Shown here piece by piece: positions 15,658 to 24,464 of a stretch of DNA of 34,491 bases. This DNA is from Aquimarina algiphila. GTDB lineage: Bacteria > Bacteroidota > Bacteroidia > Flavobacteriales > Flavobacteriaceae. How positions within the stretch are numbered: position 1 is the first letter of the stretch; each line of letters starts with the position of its first letter. The notes under the pieces were generated by a model, which ran no database searches, was not told the origin of the DNA, and saw only the letters and a list, made by a program, of their open reading frames with translations. Position numbers and translations under genes: made by a program. The stretch spans positions 1 to 34,491 of the forward strand of contig NZ_VLNR01000070.1 of assembly GCF_007489275.1 (NCBI RefSeq), in the 5' to 3' direction.

Positions 15658-17142
15658 TTAGCTGAATAGTTTATTTAATTTTTTTCTATCTGTCTTTCCA
15701 TTTGTATTTAAAGGAAAACTATCTACAAATTTGATTTGAGTCGGTATCATATACTGCGGAAGTATTTTTTTTAAATCTTCCAATAATTGTTTTGTTTCAA
15801 ATTCTTTGGATTCTAATACCAATCCTATTTCTGTATTTTGAATAGTATTTGTAAAAGCAATGGCTACAACATTTAATTTATCTAAAGCTGCTTTAGCATG
15901 AAATTCAATTTCTGATAATTCTACTCTAAATCCCTGAATTTTAGCCTGAAAATCAACTCTTCCCAAATATAGTATATCTCCTTCATTGTCTACAGTACAC
16001 AAATCTCCTGTTCTATAAAACCTTGTCTCTTCTCCTTGATATTCTTTAGTAAAAAAAACTTCTTTATTCTTTTCTTCATTTTTCCAATACCCTGGAGTAA
16101 GTTGTATACCACTTAAACATAACTCTCCATTTCCTCCCTCTTGCACTTCGTTATTATCATCGTCCACAATAATAGTTTTGGTATTCTTCATATCCTTACC
16201 GATAGTCAAAACTCCATTATGTGTTTTGTTATCCCCATTTCTTTTATAGGTATAATCGGTACAAAATATAGTACATTCTGTAGGGCCGTATACATTAGCG
16301 ATGGTAGCATTTGGAATACATTTACTCCATTCTTCGGTAACATCTAAAGGCAAAGCTTCTCCACAAAAAAGGCTATATTTCATTGCCGGACAATCAATTT
16401 CCTCAAAATAAGGACGTAAATAATGAAGTATTGAAGGAACCATTAACGCAAAAGTTAATTCATGATCTTCCATTAACTCAAATATATAACTATACTTAAT
16501 CTCATCTTTTGGTATTGTATAAATACAAGCTCCCTTAAGTAAAGGAGCCAAATATGATACTACAGATAGATCAAATGTCAACTCAAACATTTGCAAACAC
16601 CTATCGGTATCAGTAATAGTATACTCTAGTTCCCAAAACGCATCCATAAAACCAGATAGATTACCAAAAGTAATGGGAACTCCTTTTGGCGTACCTGTAG
16701 TTCCCGAAGTGAAAAATATATACCCTAAATCATCTTTGGTTACTCGCGCTGGTAATAAATCAATTTGTGTAGTATTACTATCTTTTGTTAAGATGGTATG
16801 ATATTCAGAAAACACTTTATCATCAGAAGAATCTAAAATCGTAATAATATCTGCTTGTTTTATTACTGTAGTATTTCTATCAAGAGGAAAATCAGGATGT
16901 AGAGGAACATATGCCTTACCTTCCATCCACAATGCAATTATCGAAGCATAGGTATAAATGTCGTCATTAGTAATTAAACCTATATTAATCTCATCCCTTT
17001 TTACATGAGTTTGGATCTCTATTCGTATTGCTGATATGACCTCTGCAAAATCTTTATACGTATAATAAGTATTACTAAAACAAAAAGCATTGTTATTATA
17101 ATTCTTCTCAATAGATCTTTGTATGTCTGAAATTAAGTTCAT
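15658..17142 (-). CDS. dltA: Amino-acid adenylation enzyme, DltA-like
   Basis: From the ATG at 17140-17142 the protein is 494 residues; a TTG nine codons upstream is a less likely start. All core ANL motifs are present: TSGTTGTPKG (145-154), YGPTE (285-289), YRTGD (376-380), GRVDFQAKIQGFRVELSEIE (394-413) and the catalytic Lys483 in NGKTDRK. Two features point to an amino-acid substrate. FDLSV (190-194) has the Asp that grips the alpha-amino group in adenylation domains. FCGEALP (259-265) matches the DltA signature whose Cys (here Cys260) contacts the D-alanine side chain in characterised DltA enzymes. The lack of a condensation or built-in carrier domain and the adjacent carrier gene fit D-alanine:carrier ligase. 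The exact amino acid is inferred, not proven. Confidence 0.85.
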   Translation of the reverse strand: MNLISDIQRSIEKNYNNNAFCFSNTYYTYKDFAEVISAIRIEIQTHVKRDEINIGLITNDDIYTYASIIALWMEGKAYVPLHPDFPLDRNTTVIKQADIITILDSSDDKVFSEYHTILTKDSNTTQIDLLPARVTKDDLGYIFFTSGTTGTPKGVPITFGNLSGFMDAFWELEYTITDTDRCLQMFELTFDLSVVSYLAPLLKGACIYTIPKDEIKYSYIFELMEDHELTFALMVPSILHYLRPYFEEIDCPAMKYSLFCGEALPLDVTEEWSKCIPNATIANVYGPTECTIFCTDYTYKRNGDNKTHNGVLTIGKDMKNTKTIIVDDDNNEVQEGGNGELCLSGIQLTPGYWKNEEKNKEVFFTKEYQGEETRFYRTGDLCTVDNEGDILYLGRVDFQAKIQGFRVELSEIEFHAKAALDKLNVVAIAFTNTIQNTEIGLVLESKEFETKQLLEDLKKILPQYMIPTQIKFVDSFPLNTNGKTDRKKLNKLFS

Positions 17143-17192
17143 TTGATTGATTATTTTGGTTAATAACAATTTATGATTATTCTGAAATTTTT

Positions 17193-18395
17193 CTATTTCA
17201 AATACTCACTAGCCACTTTTTCCAGGTTAAATTTTGTTAATAATTCTTCTCTTTTTTCTTCTAAATTTTCTTTGTAAACTGAAGATTTTAAAACTTTTTC
17301 AATAGCCTCTGCCAACACATATTCTTCATCGATAAAATCACTTGTATCAGGAATACCTAATCTATCTTTATACAGGTTAGGAGTAATTATTCCTGCTTCT
17401 ACCTCTATCATTTTGTCTTCTACTGTTTGTGCTTTTAGACTCATCAGCTCAACAATACCATAAGTACAACATGATGATACAACAGGAGTTGCCAGGCACA
17501 TTGCTTCGACAATTACGTTTGGTGTACCTTCATAATGAGAAGCTAGAGCCAACATTTTGGTATTCACCAGATACTTATACGGATTCTTTTTTCTTCCCAA
17601 AAAATGTATTTGCTCCTTAACCCCCAAATCTTCGATTAGATCTTCGAGATGTTTCAATACTCCTGCATCACCATCACCTATAAAAATAAGTTTTGCATCA
17701 GGTACATTTTTTAATACCAAAGAAAATGCCTTGATTAAGTGCCATGGAGATTTTTGTGTGGATAGCCTTCCTACAAAAAGTACAGAATTAGATGCTAATA
17801 AGGCTACTTCTTCTTTTTCGGTAATCTCTTCTAATGATCGTTTTTGTATTTCATCAACATCATGAGGATTATAAATCACCTTTAGTTTATTAGCAAATTT
17901 AAAGTTACATTTCTCTATCAAATCCTCTTTGATAGCATTGCTAATGCAAACTACTTTGTCCAGATTTTTGTACGTATACTTATATCCAAATCTTGTCATT
18001 TTACTTAGTAAAGAATTGTTACTAAGCTCAACACTTTTTAGCGCATGTATACTTGCTATTTTATAATCTTTTGTATACGTCAAAGAACTATATACATTTG
18101 GCATTGCTCCAAATGAAATAGAATGTGTGATTTTATGTTTTTTAATTACTTTTCTTAGTTGAAATGGAATAGAAACATAAAATTTTAATCGTTCTATTTT
18201 TGACATTTCACTAAAATCCCGATCAGAAAAAAACAACTCATCTTCTCCGAAATTAATGATATCATTCTTCATTTTTATAAACTTCACAGCTTTAATGAAG
18301 TGACCTTCTTTTTTATAAAAATTATAAAAAGAAAAGGCTAATCTTTCCATTCCACCGACACCCCCGTACGGTATAATTAGTAAAATATTTTTCAT
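17193..18395 (-). CDS. Family 4 glycosyltransferase
   Basis: The 400-residue GT4 protein starts MKNILLIIPYGGVGGMERLA, with the glycine-rich turn usual in the acceptor domain. The donor domain has VGRLSTQKSPWHLI (208-221), FIGDGDAG (238-245) and SHYEGTPNVIVEAM (286-299), with both EX7E Glu residues (E289, E297). Its start overlaps the stop of the upstream GT4 gene by one base (TAATG), so the two are translationally coupled and probably act in succession. Sugar and linkage are unknown. Confidence 0.92.
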   Translation of the reverse strand: MKNILLIIPYGGVGGMERLAFSFYNFYKKEGHFIKAVKFIKMKNDIINFGEDELFFSDRDFSEMSKIERLKFYVSIPFQLRKVIKKHKITHSISFGAMPNVYSSLTYTKDYKIASIHALKSVELSNNSLLSKMTRFGYKYTYKNLDKVVCISNAIKEDLIEKCNFKFANKLKVIYNPHDVDEIQKRSLEEITEKEEVALLASNSVLFVGRLSTQKSPWHLIKAFSLVLKNVPDAKLIFIGDGDAGVLKHLEDLIEDLGVKEQIHFLGRKKNPYKYLVNTKMLALASHYEGTPNVIVEAMCLATPVVSSCCTYGIVELMSLKAQTVEDKMIEVEAGIITPNLYKDRLGIPDTSDFIDEEYVLAEAIEKVLKSSVYKENLEEKREELLTKFNLEKVASEYLK

Positions 18396-19501
18396 TAATT
18401 GCTATGTGTTAAATTAACAAATAATTGATTCCATTCTTTTATGATCTCCTCTGGCAGGTATCGTTTGACAGCTTTTCTTGCCTTGTTTCCCATTATTTTT
18501 CTAGTTTCATCATCTTCTATCAAAAACATAATCCCTTCTGCAAAAGCAGTGATATCATTATTTTCTATCAAAATACCATCTGTTTTATCAGAAATAATAT
18601 CTGATGGACCATGAGGACAATCAAATGAAACACATGGAACACCGTAGGCCATTGCTTCTGTCAAAACCATCCCAAAACCTTCATATCTAGAAGACATCAC
18701 ATATACTGAAGCTTCTTGATACTTATCTGCTATATTTCTTACTGGTTCATGAAAATTTACTTGTTCTGTTATTTTTAAATCACCAGCCATTTTGTCTAAT
18801 CCCTCTTTTGCATTGATGGTTCCATAAATATCTAATGTCCAATCAGGGTATTTCTGTGTCACTAATTTCCAACTTTGCAATAATCTATCATATCCTTTTT
18901 GGTAACTCTGTTTACCTACAGCTAATACTCTTTTATTATTCAATGTACTTTGCCCTTCTGGATAGAACGATAATGGATTAGGAATTACTTTAAGATTTTT
19001 AAAATTCCATTCTTTCAAATTCCCATTGGTTAATACTACAAAATGATCATATCTTTTCCCTCCAAAATTCATAAGTCTGAATTTTAAGTTTGTAAATACT
19101 CTACTTTTAAAAGATGGTTTTACACTTTTTATTTCAATGTTCTTAGACACATGTCTTTCATAAATCATTGGACAAGGCTTACCTATTAATATAGGCACTA
19201 CAAATCCTTTTAACCCATCATCACATACAGAGATTACATCAGGATTAATCTCTTTTACAATTTTTCTAAGCCCCTTAATATAGCTTCGTAAAAATCGAAT
19301 TGGATTACTACTTGTGACAATATCATGATGAATAATGTTAGAACTAAAGTCATAAAACATTTCTTCATTTTCCTGATCCAATGTTACTATATGAACTTCA
19401 TAATCTAAATGATCAGCCAGATAACTCGCTTTAATAGACAATACCCGTTCTAAACCTCCTGGGCCAAATGTTTTATTAGTTATGTAGAGTAGTTTAATCA
19501 T
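18395..19501 (-). CDS. Family 4 glycosyltransferase, AmsD-type layout
   Basis: This 368-residue GT4 protein opens MIKLLYITNKTFGPGGLERV and carries SRYEGFGMVLTEAMAYGVP (271-289), with E274 and E282 of the EX7E motif, then CPHGPSDII. The F-D-C-P-x-G-P-x-D/E ending of the donor site is common in the group that includes AmsD and similar exopolysaccharide transferases; that group name is a resemblance, not a proof. It begins directly at the stop codon of the acyltransferase-3 gene and overlaps the next GT4 gene by one base. Confidence 0.92.
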   Translation of the reverse strand: MIKLLYITNKTFGPGGLERVLSIKASYLADHLDYEVHIVTLDQENEEMFYDFSSNIIHHDIVTSSNPIRFLRSYIKGLRKIVKEINPDVISVCDDGLKGFVVPILIGKPCPMIYERHVSKNIEIKSVKPSFKSRVFTNLKFRLMNFGGKRYDHFVVLTNGNLKEWNFKNLKVIPNPLSFYPEGQSTLNNKRVLAVGKQSYQKGYDRLLQSWKLVTQKYPDWTLDIYGTINAKEGLDKMAGDLKITEQVNFHEPVRNIADKYQEASVYVMSSRYEGFGMVLTEAMAYGVPCVSFDCPHGPSDIISDKTDGILIENNDITAFAEGIMFLIEDDETRKIMGNKARKAVKRYLPEEIIKEWNQLFVNLTHSN

Positions 19502-20566
19502 TTATCTACTTCCGGTTAAAAGTGAATACACTTTTGGGGTTGTCTTTTGAAGCAATTTAGCGCATGCCACACAGGCTAGTGTTGCTAATATAGAGCTTAC
19601 AAAAAATAATAGTAACAACACAATATCGTTCTCTCCAATATATTTTACATATATTTTGGTAAAATATGTTAATGCTACACCATGGGCTGCATATATAAAA
19701 AAACGATACCCATAAAGTGGCTTATTGGTAAATTCATATTTTCTATTGATAAAGTCATACATTGTCCAAACTGTAAAAAACCCAATAAACATCGTTATTC
19801 TTTTACAGAGTATAGAGATAATATGAGTTTCTTCATATGCATCACGAACATAAAAATTTAAAAAGATACCTATTCCCCAAATCACAATTGATGCTAAATA
19901 TACAGGAGGTTTAAAATTAGATATAATGTTAAGTTTTTTAATTGAAGTGTAGGCTCCACATGTAAATGAAAATAATCCTAGAAACTGCAATAGATACACG
20001 TTATTTACATAAAACAAACTGGGTTGTTGCAAAAAGAGTAAAGCACATAGAAATATTAAAAAATAAAATTTTAAGTATTTAATAGCGAGGTAAATAAGAG
20101 GTGTTAACCATACATAAAAGATGAGTTCTCTAATAAACCAAAATGTATAATTTATGGGGTCTACAAATGCTAACCATGCTTGTTTCCATAATGGCATTTC
20201 ATGCAATGGCTCTTCAAAAAAATGAGATAGCATAGGAATAAACTGAACACCATATACAATTAAAAACCATAATCCACACCAAAGAAAATAAGGGATTACC
20301 AGTGTTTTAAACCTATTCTTGATCTTTCTTTTAAAAGTAAACACTGATAAGTCGTGATTTTTAAAAAATAGAAAACCAGAGATAAAAAAGAACATGGGTA
20401 TGAAGATATTGGATAACTCCAATGCAAATATATACTCAATATAGTACACTACATCCCTATTGGTTTCAATATCCAGATTTGTCAAATTATACGCATGACA
20501 AACTACTACCATAAAAATAGAGTAGAATGAAAGAATACGTATCTTATTACTAACACTTTTGTCCAT
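19502..20566 (-). CDS. Acyltransferase-3 family membrane protein
   Basis: The 354-residue polytopic protein begins with the family's conserved first helix (RILSFYSIFMVVVCHAYN, His24 near its end) and the second block FFFISGFLFFKN, followed by about eight more membrane helices. Acyltransferase-3 proteins use acetyl-CoA, or less often succinyl-CoA, to acylate sugars at the membrane. It is likely a third route for acylating the repeat unit. The minus-strand sequence before its ATG has six G followed by ATT, an unusually strong purine run for this genome that may serve as ribosome binding site. Confidence 0.87.
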   Translation of the reverse strand: MDKSVSNKIRILSFYSIFMVVVCHAYNLTNLDIETNRDVVYYIEYIFALELSNIFIPMFFFISGFLFFKNHDLSVFTFKRKIKNRFKTLVIPYFLWCGLWFLIVYGVQFIPMLSHFFEEPLHEMPLWKQAWLAFVDPINYTFWFIRELIFYVWLTPLIYLAIKYLKFYFLIFLCALLFLQQPSLFYVNNVYLLQFLGLFSFTCGAYTSIKKLNIISNFKPPVYLASIVIWGIGIFLNFYVRDAYEETHIISILCKRITMFIGFFTVWTMYDFINRKYEFTNKPLYGYRFFIYAAHGVALTYFTKIYVKYIGENDIVLLLLFFVSSILATLACVACAKLLQKTTPKVYSLLTGSR

Positions 20567-20590
20567 AATCCCCCCGGAAAATTAATTAGT

Positions 20591-21559
20591 TTAGTTTAAT
20601 TTACTTTTCACTTTTTCTTTTAAAGCATTGGCCAAATCATGATGTTTTTCTAAGTTTTTGACCATGGTGTTTTTATCTATTTTTCCTTCTAGCGGAAAAT
20701 TAGCAGTAAACTTCCCTGTTTTACTATCGATATCTATACGATTGAATAATTCTAAAATACCGTCGAATCGACAAGAATCTACAAAACTATCAAAACCATT
20801 GATGAAAATCACTGGAGTTCCCATAGCCAAACAAGGCAGAGCACAATGAATTCTTGAAGTAATCACTAATTTAGCTTTTGCATATTTATGCAAAAGTTTT
20901 TCTGCCATTTCGAACTTTTCTTCATCTGTGTATTCATTTGATGGCGGTTCCTGATTAATGAATTCTGCTGTCTTTAATACCTCTTCACTAATAAAGTTTT
21001 TAAGGTGTTTATTCTTTTTACCTAGCTTAAAAGCTGTGCCATTAAGAATATTTTTGATTGTCAACTTTGTGTTATAAAACACTTTTTCTGGTCTTGGGTA
21101 ACTGTATAAAGGATCTACAATATAGATGTCCTCTCCTCTTTCAGCATCATCAACCTTATAAGAGTCTAAAGTCAATGTAAGACAACCTGTAAAATAAGCA
21201 TCTATCCCTTTAGCTTTTAATGTATCTGCTGTAAATTGGTCTCTACATCCTATAGGTTCGTGTTTTTTCAAGTAAGCAATACCTTTTTCGCTAAGCATTG
21301 CTGGTGCCGCCGTATTATTCATGTGGAAAGAAACAAATACAGGATCTATATCATCAGATGGCACCCAATTATGAGTATTATGGGTAAACCAACCATTCAT
21401 TATAAGTTTTACCGGATCTCCATGATACTCTCCTAATTTTTCTCGATTTAAAAACGTATCGACCTTTGGCAAAAACTGTTTTGCAGCTAAACTCTGAATA
21501 TTGTCACCAACATTGAAAAACCGCTTATTCTCAACATATGTAAGTAATCCGTATTTCAT
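20591..21559 (-). CDS. Polysaccharide pyruvyl transferase family protein
   Basis: The 322-residue protein matches the polysaccharide pyruvyl transferase family (CsaB/WcaK/AmsJ type, GT-B-like fold). An N-terminal N-V-G-D-N-I-Q-S-L-A (16-25) is the usual G-D-N/E-x-x loop, and SRIHCALPCLAMGTPVIFING in the C-terminal half has the R-x-H and G-T-P-V-I donor-site pattern. Family members place a pyruvate ketal on a sugar using phosphoenolpyruvate, which adds a negative charge to the polymer. Its position next to the other decorating genes fits. Some family members in such loci have unproven chemistry, so pyruvylation is likely but not certain. Confidence 0.85.
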   Translation of the reverse strand: MKYGLLTYVENKRFFNVGDNIQSLAAKQFLPKVDTFLNREKLGEYHGDPVKLIMNGWFTHNTHNWVPSDDIDPVFVSFHMNNTAAPAMLSEKGIAYLKKHEPIGCRDQFTADTLKAKGIDAYFTGCLTLTLDSYKVDDAERGEDIYIVDPLYSYPRPEKVFYNTKLTIKNILNGTAFKLGKKNKHLKNFISEEVLKTAEFINQEPPSNEYTDEEKFEMAEKLLHKYAKAKLVITSRIHCALPCLAMGTPVIFINGFDSFVDSCRFDGILELFNRIDIDSKTGKFTANFPLEGKIDKNTMVKNLEKHHDLANALKEKVKSKLN

Positions 21560-21583
21560 CTCAATATATTTTCTTTGATTCTA

Positions 21584-22867
21584 TTAGTATCTTATTTTTC
21601 TATATAACTTTTGTAACCAGGGAAATTTATTTCTGATAATAAATCTCATCCTTTGTTTTGTATGTTGTTTGGTATTCATCTTGTCTTCTAAAAGTTGATG
21701 AATTTCTCCTTCTCTAATTCTATTTATTTGTTTTACTTCTGCTTCTTTATTACCAAAAACGAAAAAGTCATCAACAGTTTTGGCTTTTTCCATGAGTTCC
21801 CACCAAAAGTATTGCACCCCTTTACTTGCTGCTCCAATATTTAATACTTCATAAAATTGATCATATACATTCCCATCAACATTAAACCCATAATCATTAG
21901 GGTTTTTTCCATTTAGAATTAACCCTAAAATTGTTCTAAAACATTTCTCACAATTACTACAATTAAACTCTGTTCTTAATTCAGAATAACAAACTCTAAG
22001 TTTAAATTTATTATCAGTATATGTAGCAAATTGTGCTATCAAATCTACTTTATCTTGCCTTTTTAATTCATATCCATCATGAAAAACCTGTACTCCATCA
22101 GCCCATTTAATTTTTTCATCCAATTCTGGAGTAGATCCCCAATCAATATCAATATGATCAGTATACGATGATGCAATATAAATCGAGGTATAATTATATA
22201 TAAAAGACAAAGGTGCTAATGCTCCGATTAAAGCTAATCCATGTTGAACCTTACCCCACCATCCAATATCTTTAAGAAGTAATTCTACTTGATACGTATA
22301 AAACTCTCTTAGATTCGTTTCTATATATTCCTGATTATTTTTTTCTAGAAGTTTCTCTGTTTCTATAAAATCGGTAAAATCTTTCCATTGAGAATGGTCA
22401 TCTATCTCTATATCTGCTCCAAGAATTGTAACCAAATCCGGTGTTTTCTCAAAAACTCTTATATAAGTAGCATAGGCATCTACACCTCCACTAAATAGCA
22501 TTGAAGATCTATCTCCTTTAATTTGATTTTTAACTAGTTTTTTTGCGACTAATCCACCTTCTGTATTTTGCAAAGAATCTCGTTTTTGAAATTCCTTTTC
22601 CACAAGTTTAAGAGCATTAAAAAAATCTTCATCTACTTCTTCAACTTCGACTATAAATCCAGCATACCATGCAATAGGCATCATGTTAGATAAAAATGGT
22701 ATCACAGCAATACTATCGGGAGTACTACTCACATCAACCCCATATTTAGAATAGAAAGGTTTCTCCCTATTGAAGTATTTCTGAATCTGAGTATTGGCAG
22801 AATAATTATAAACAATTTTCTTGCCTTCCTCTACATATGATATTGTATGAAGTATTAGTTTTTCCAT
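21584..22867 (-). CDS. QueC-like PP-loop ATP pyrophosphatase of unknown substrate
   Basis: The 427-residue protein has a PP-loop S-G-G-V-D-A (126-131), the AMP-forming site of N-type ATP pyrophosphatases. It also has four cysteines, Cys293, Cys303, Cys306 and Cys309, in a C-x9-C-x2-C-x2-C pattern like the zinc site of QueC. About 120 extra residues precede the PP-loop and about 110 follow the Cys site, so it is much longer than QueC itself. QueC activates a carboxylate with ATP and uses ammonia to form an amide and then a nitrile. In this locus, between Wzx and the pyruvyl transferase and close to uronic-acid genes, the substrate is probably a sugar or acyl carboxylate rather than a deazaguanine. 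Amidation of a uronic acid is a testable inference. The gene does not look damaged. Confidence 0.7.
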   Translation of the reverse strand: MEKLILHTISYVEEGKKIVYNYSANTQIQKYFNREKPFYSKYGVDVSSTPDSIAVIPFLSNMMPIAWYAGFIVEVEEVDEDFFNALKLVEKEFQKRDSLQNTEGGLVAKKLVKNQIKGDRSSMLFSGGVDAYATYIRVFEKTPDLVTILGADIEIDDHSQWKDFTDFIETEKLLEKNNQEYIETNLREFYTYQVELLLKDIGWWGKVQHGLALIGALAPLSFIYNYTSIYIASSYTDHIDIDWGSTPELDEKIKWADGVQVFHDGYELKRQDKVDLIAQFATYTDNKFKLRVCYSELRTEFNCSNCEKCFRTILGLILNGKNPNDYGFNVDGNVYDQFYEVLNIGAASKGVQYFWWELMEKAKTVDDFFVFGNKEAEVKQINRIREGEIHQLLEDKMNTKQHTKQRMRFIIRNKFPWLQKLYRKIRY

Positions 22868-22873
22868 TGCAAT

Positions 22874-24415
22874 CTATTTTCGCCTCAATATTGAAGCAAT
22901 TGGTTTTGAAAACAATTCTTTCTCATAGTCAAGCATCCCCAGAAAATACATAAGTAAAACAAAAACAGTTGTGTATGCACTTCCTTTAAAAATAAAATTC
23001 AACCACCCGTCACCTGGTATATAATTAATGAAATAGCCAATAACCACAACACTAATTACAACAGGGAAAGATTTATAAAGTAATTCTTTAAAAAATCGAA
23101 TGATATTGAGTCCTATCTTTTTATGATAGTAAAAATTCATAGTATTTTGAACGATCAACCATCCTATAATCAATCCCGAGATCATTCCAACTGCTCCATA
23201 TTGGATTGCTAAAACACCTCCTACAATTGCTCCCAGTACCATAAATACCAAATACAAGATCGCTTTGAATGACAATTTATTTTTTGCTTCTAAAATAGAA
23301 TTCCCAAAGGCTTGTAGCAAAGGAATCGTGTATGCTACCATAATCATTAATGCAATAATATAAATCTCCCTACACTCCTGAATTGTATACCTAACATCGT
23401 CTTCTGAAACTCCTCCTCCAACCCATAGGTTCACAAATTGTTCTCCATACAACGTAAATGCTCCCAATACATACATTAAAATAATGAACGATAATCTCCC
23501 CAGTTTAATCATCATATTAGTCAATTCTTCGCCACTTGCATTATTCACTGACATTTGTGTTGCTCTGGGTAAAAAAACACTTGATATTGCAGTCGAGAAA
23601 GTACCATAATATGTCCCCAATGCGATTCCTATTCCGTAAATTCCTAGAACTTTTGGTACACTCATAGAACCCAATATCCAACTTCCCGATTTCCATTGTA
23701 ACATTCCAACAAGAGAGAATACAAAGATCCAAGTAGAATACTTAAAGATCTGAATAATGTATTTTTTAGATAACTTATGAAGTTTAAATCTGACCTTAAG
23801 CTTTACAAGAACATAATATGCTGATACCGAAATAGTAAAAATATTAAATATAGTATCGACAATAACAAGAGATATTGCTCTACCTCCTAATAAAAGTACA
23901 GCAACAATTGTCGCTGACCTTAATAAATATCTAATAATACCAACAGATTCTGGAAACACAAATGCTTCATAACCTTTACAGATTCCTGTAAAAATCATAC
24001 CTGGTAATTGAATCGCTAAATTAAAGATCAAAATGGCAAACATGATTTTTGCGATCTCAAGTTCTTTTGCACTAAATTTGGTAAAATAAGAGTCTATAAA
24101 AAAATAAAAAATAACTCCTAACAATACTACAAGTACAGAGATAACCAGATATAATAATCTAATCGTAGCTAAAAAATTTTCTTCTCCTTCTCTATCTTTT
24201 TCTGCTCTATATTTTGCTACAAAACGAACTACAGTATTTGTAAGACCAAAATCCAGGAGTGCTATTGTTCCTATTAATGCACCAATGGCATTAAATATAC
24301 CGTATTCATCCTTCCCTATATTACTAACGATAAATGGAGTCATCATTATTCCAATAATATTGGTAAGTATAATTTTTAAATACGTAAGTAACGCACCTTT
24401 TTTTAGTTGGCTCAA
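22874..24415 (-). CDS. wzx: Wzx-type oligosaccharide flippase
   Basis: The 513-residue integral membrane protein has about 14 hydrophobic helices and the start typical of the polysaccharide transporter (MATE/MVF) family: L-K-K-G-A-L-L-T-Y-L-K-I, then a conserved S-N-I-G-K-D-E-Y-G-I-F loop and L-D-F-G-L-T-N-T-V-V-R-F. It should flip the undecaprenyl-linked repeat unit to the periplasm for the EpsG-type polymerase. The start codon is TTG at 24415: the frame is closed by a stop eight codons upstream, and no ATG precedes the conserved N-terminus. Confidence 0.93.
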   Translation of the reverse strand: MSQLKKGALLTYLKIILTNIIGIMMTPFIVSNIGKDEYGIFNAIGALIGTIALLDFGLTNTVVRFVAKYRAEKDREGEENFLATIRLLYLVISVLVVLLGVIFYFFIDSYFTKFSAKELEIAKIMFAILIFNLAIQLPGMIFTGICKGYEAFVFPESVGIIRYLLRSATIVAVLLLGGRAISLVIVDTIFNIFTISVSAYYVLVKLKVRFKLHKLSKKYIIQIFKYSTWIFVFSLVGMLQWKSGSWILGSMSVPKVLGIYGIGIALGTYYGTFSTAISSVFLPRATQMSVNNASGEELTNMMIKLGRLSFIILMYVLGAFTLYGEQFVNLWVGGGVSEDDVRYTIQECREIYIIALMIMVAYTIPLLQAFGNSILEAKNKLSFKAILYLVFMVLGAIVGGVLAIQYGAVGMISGLIIGWLIVQNTMNFYYHKKIGLNIIRFFKELLYKSFPVVISVVVIGYFINYIPGDGWLNFIFKGSAYTTVFVLLMYFLGMLDYEKELFSKPIASILRRK

Positions 24416-24464
24416 ACTAGTTGGTTTATTAGTTGTTTAAATACTGTAACTAAAAATATCTTAA

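Noticed and set aside
15658..17169. TTG start at 17169 for the adenylation enzyme
   Set aside because: The ATG at 17142 gives a normal DltA-like N-terminus; the nine extra residues from the TTG have no support.
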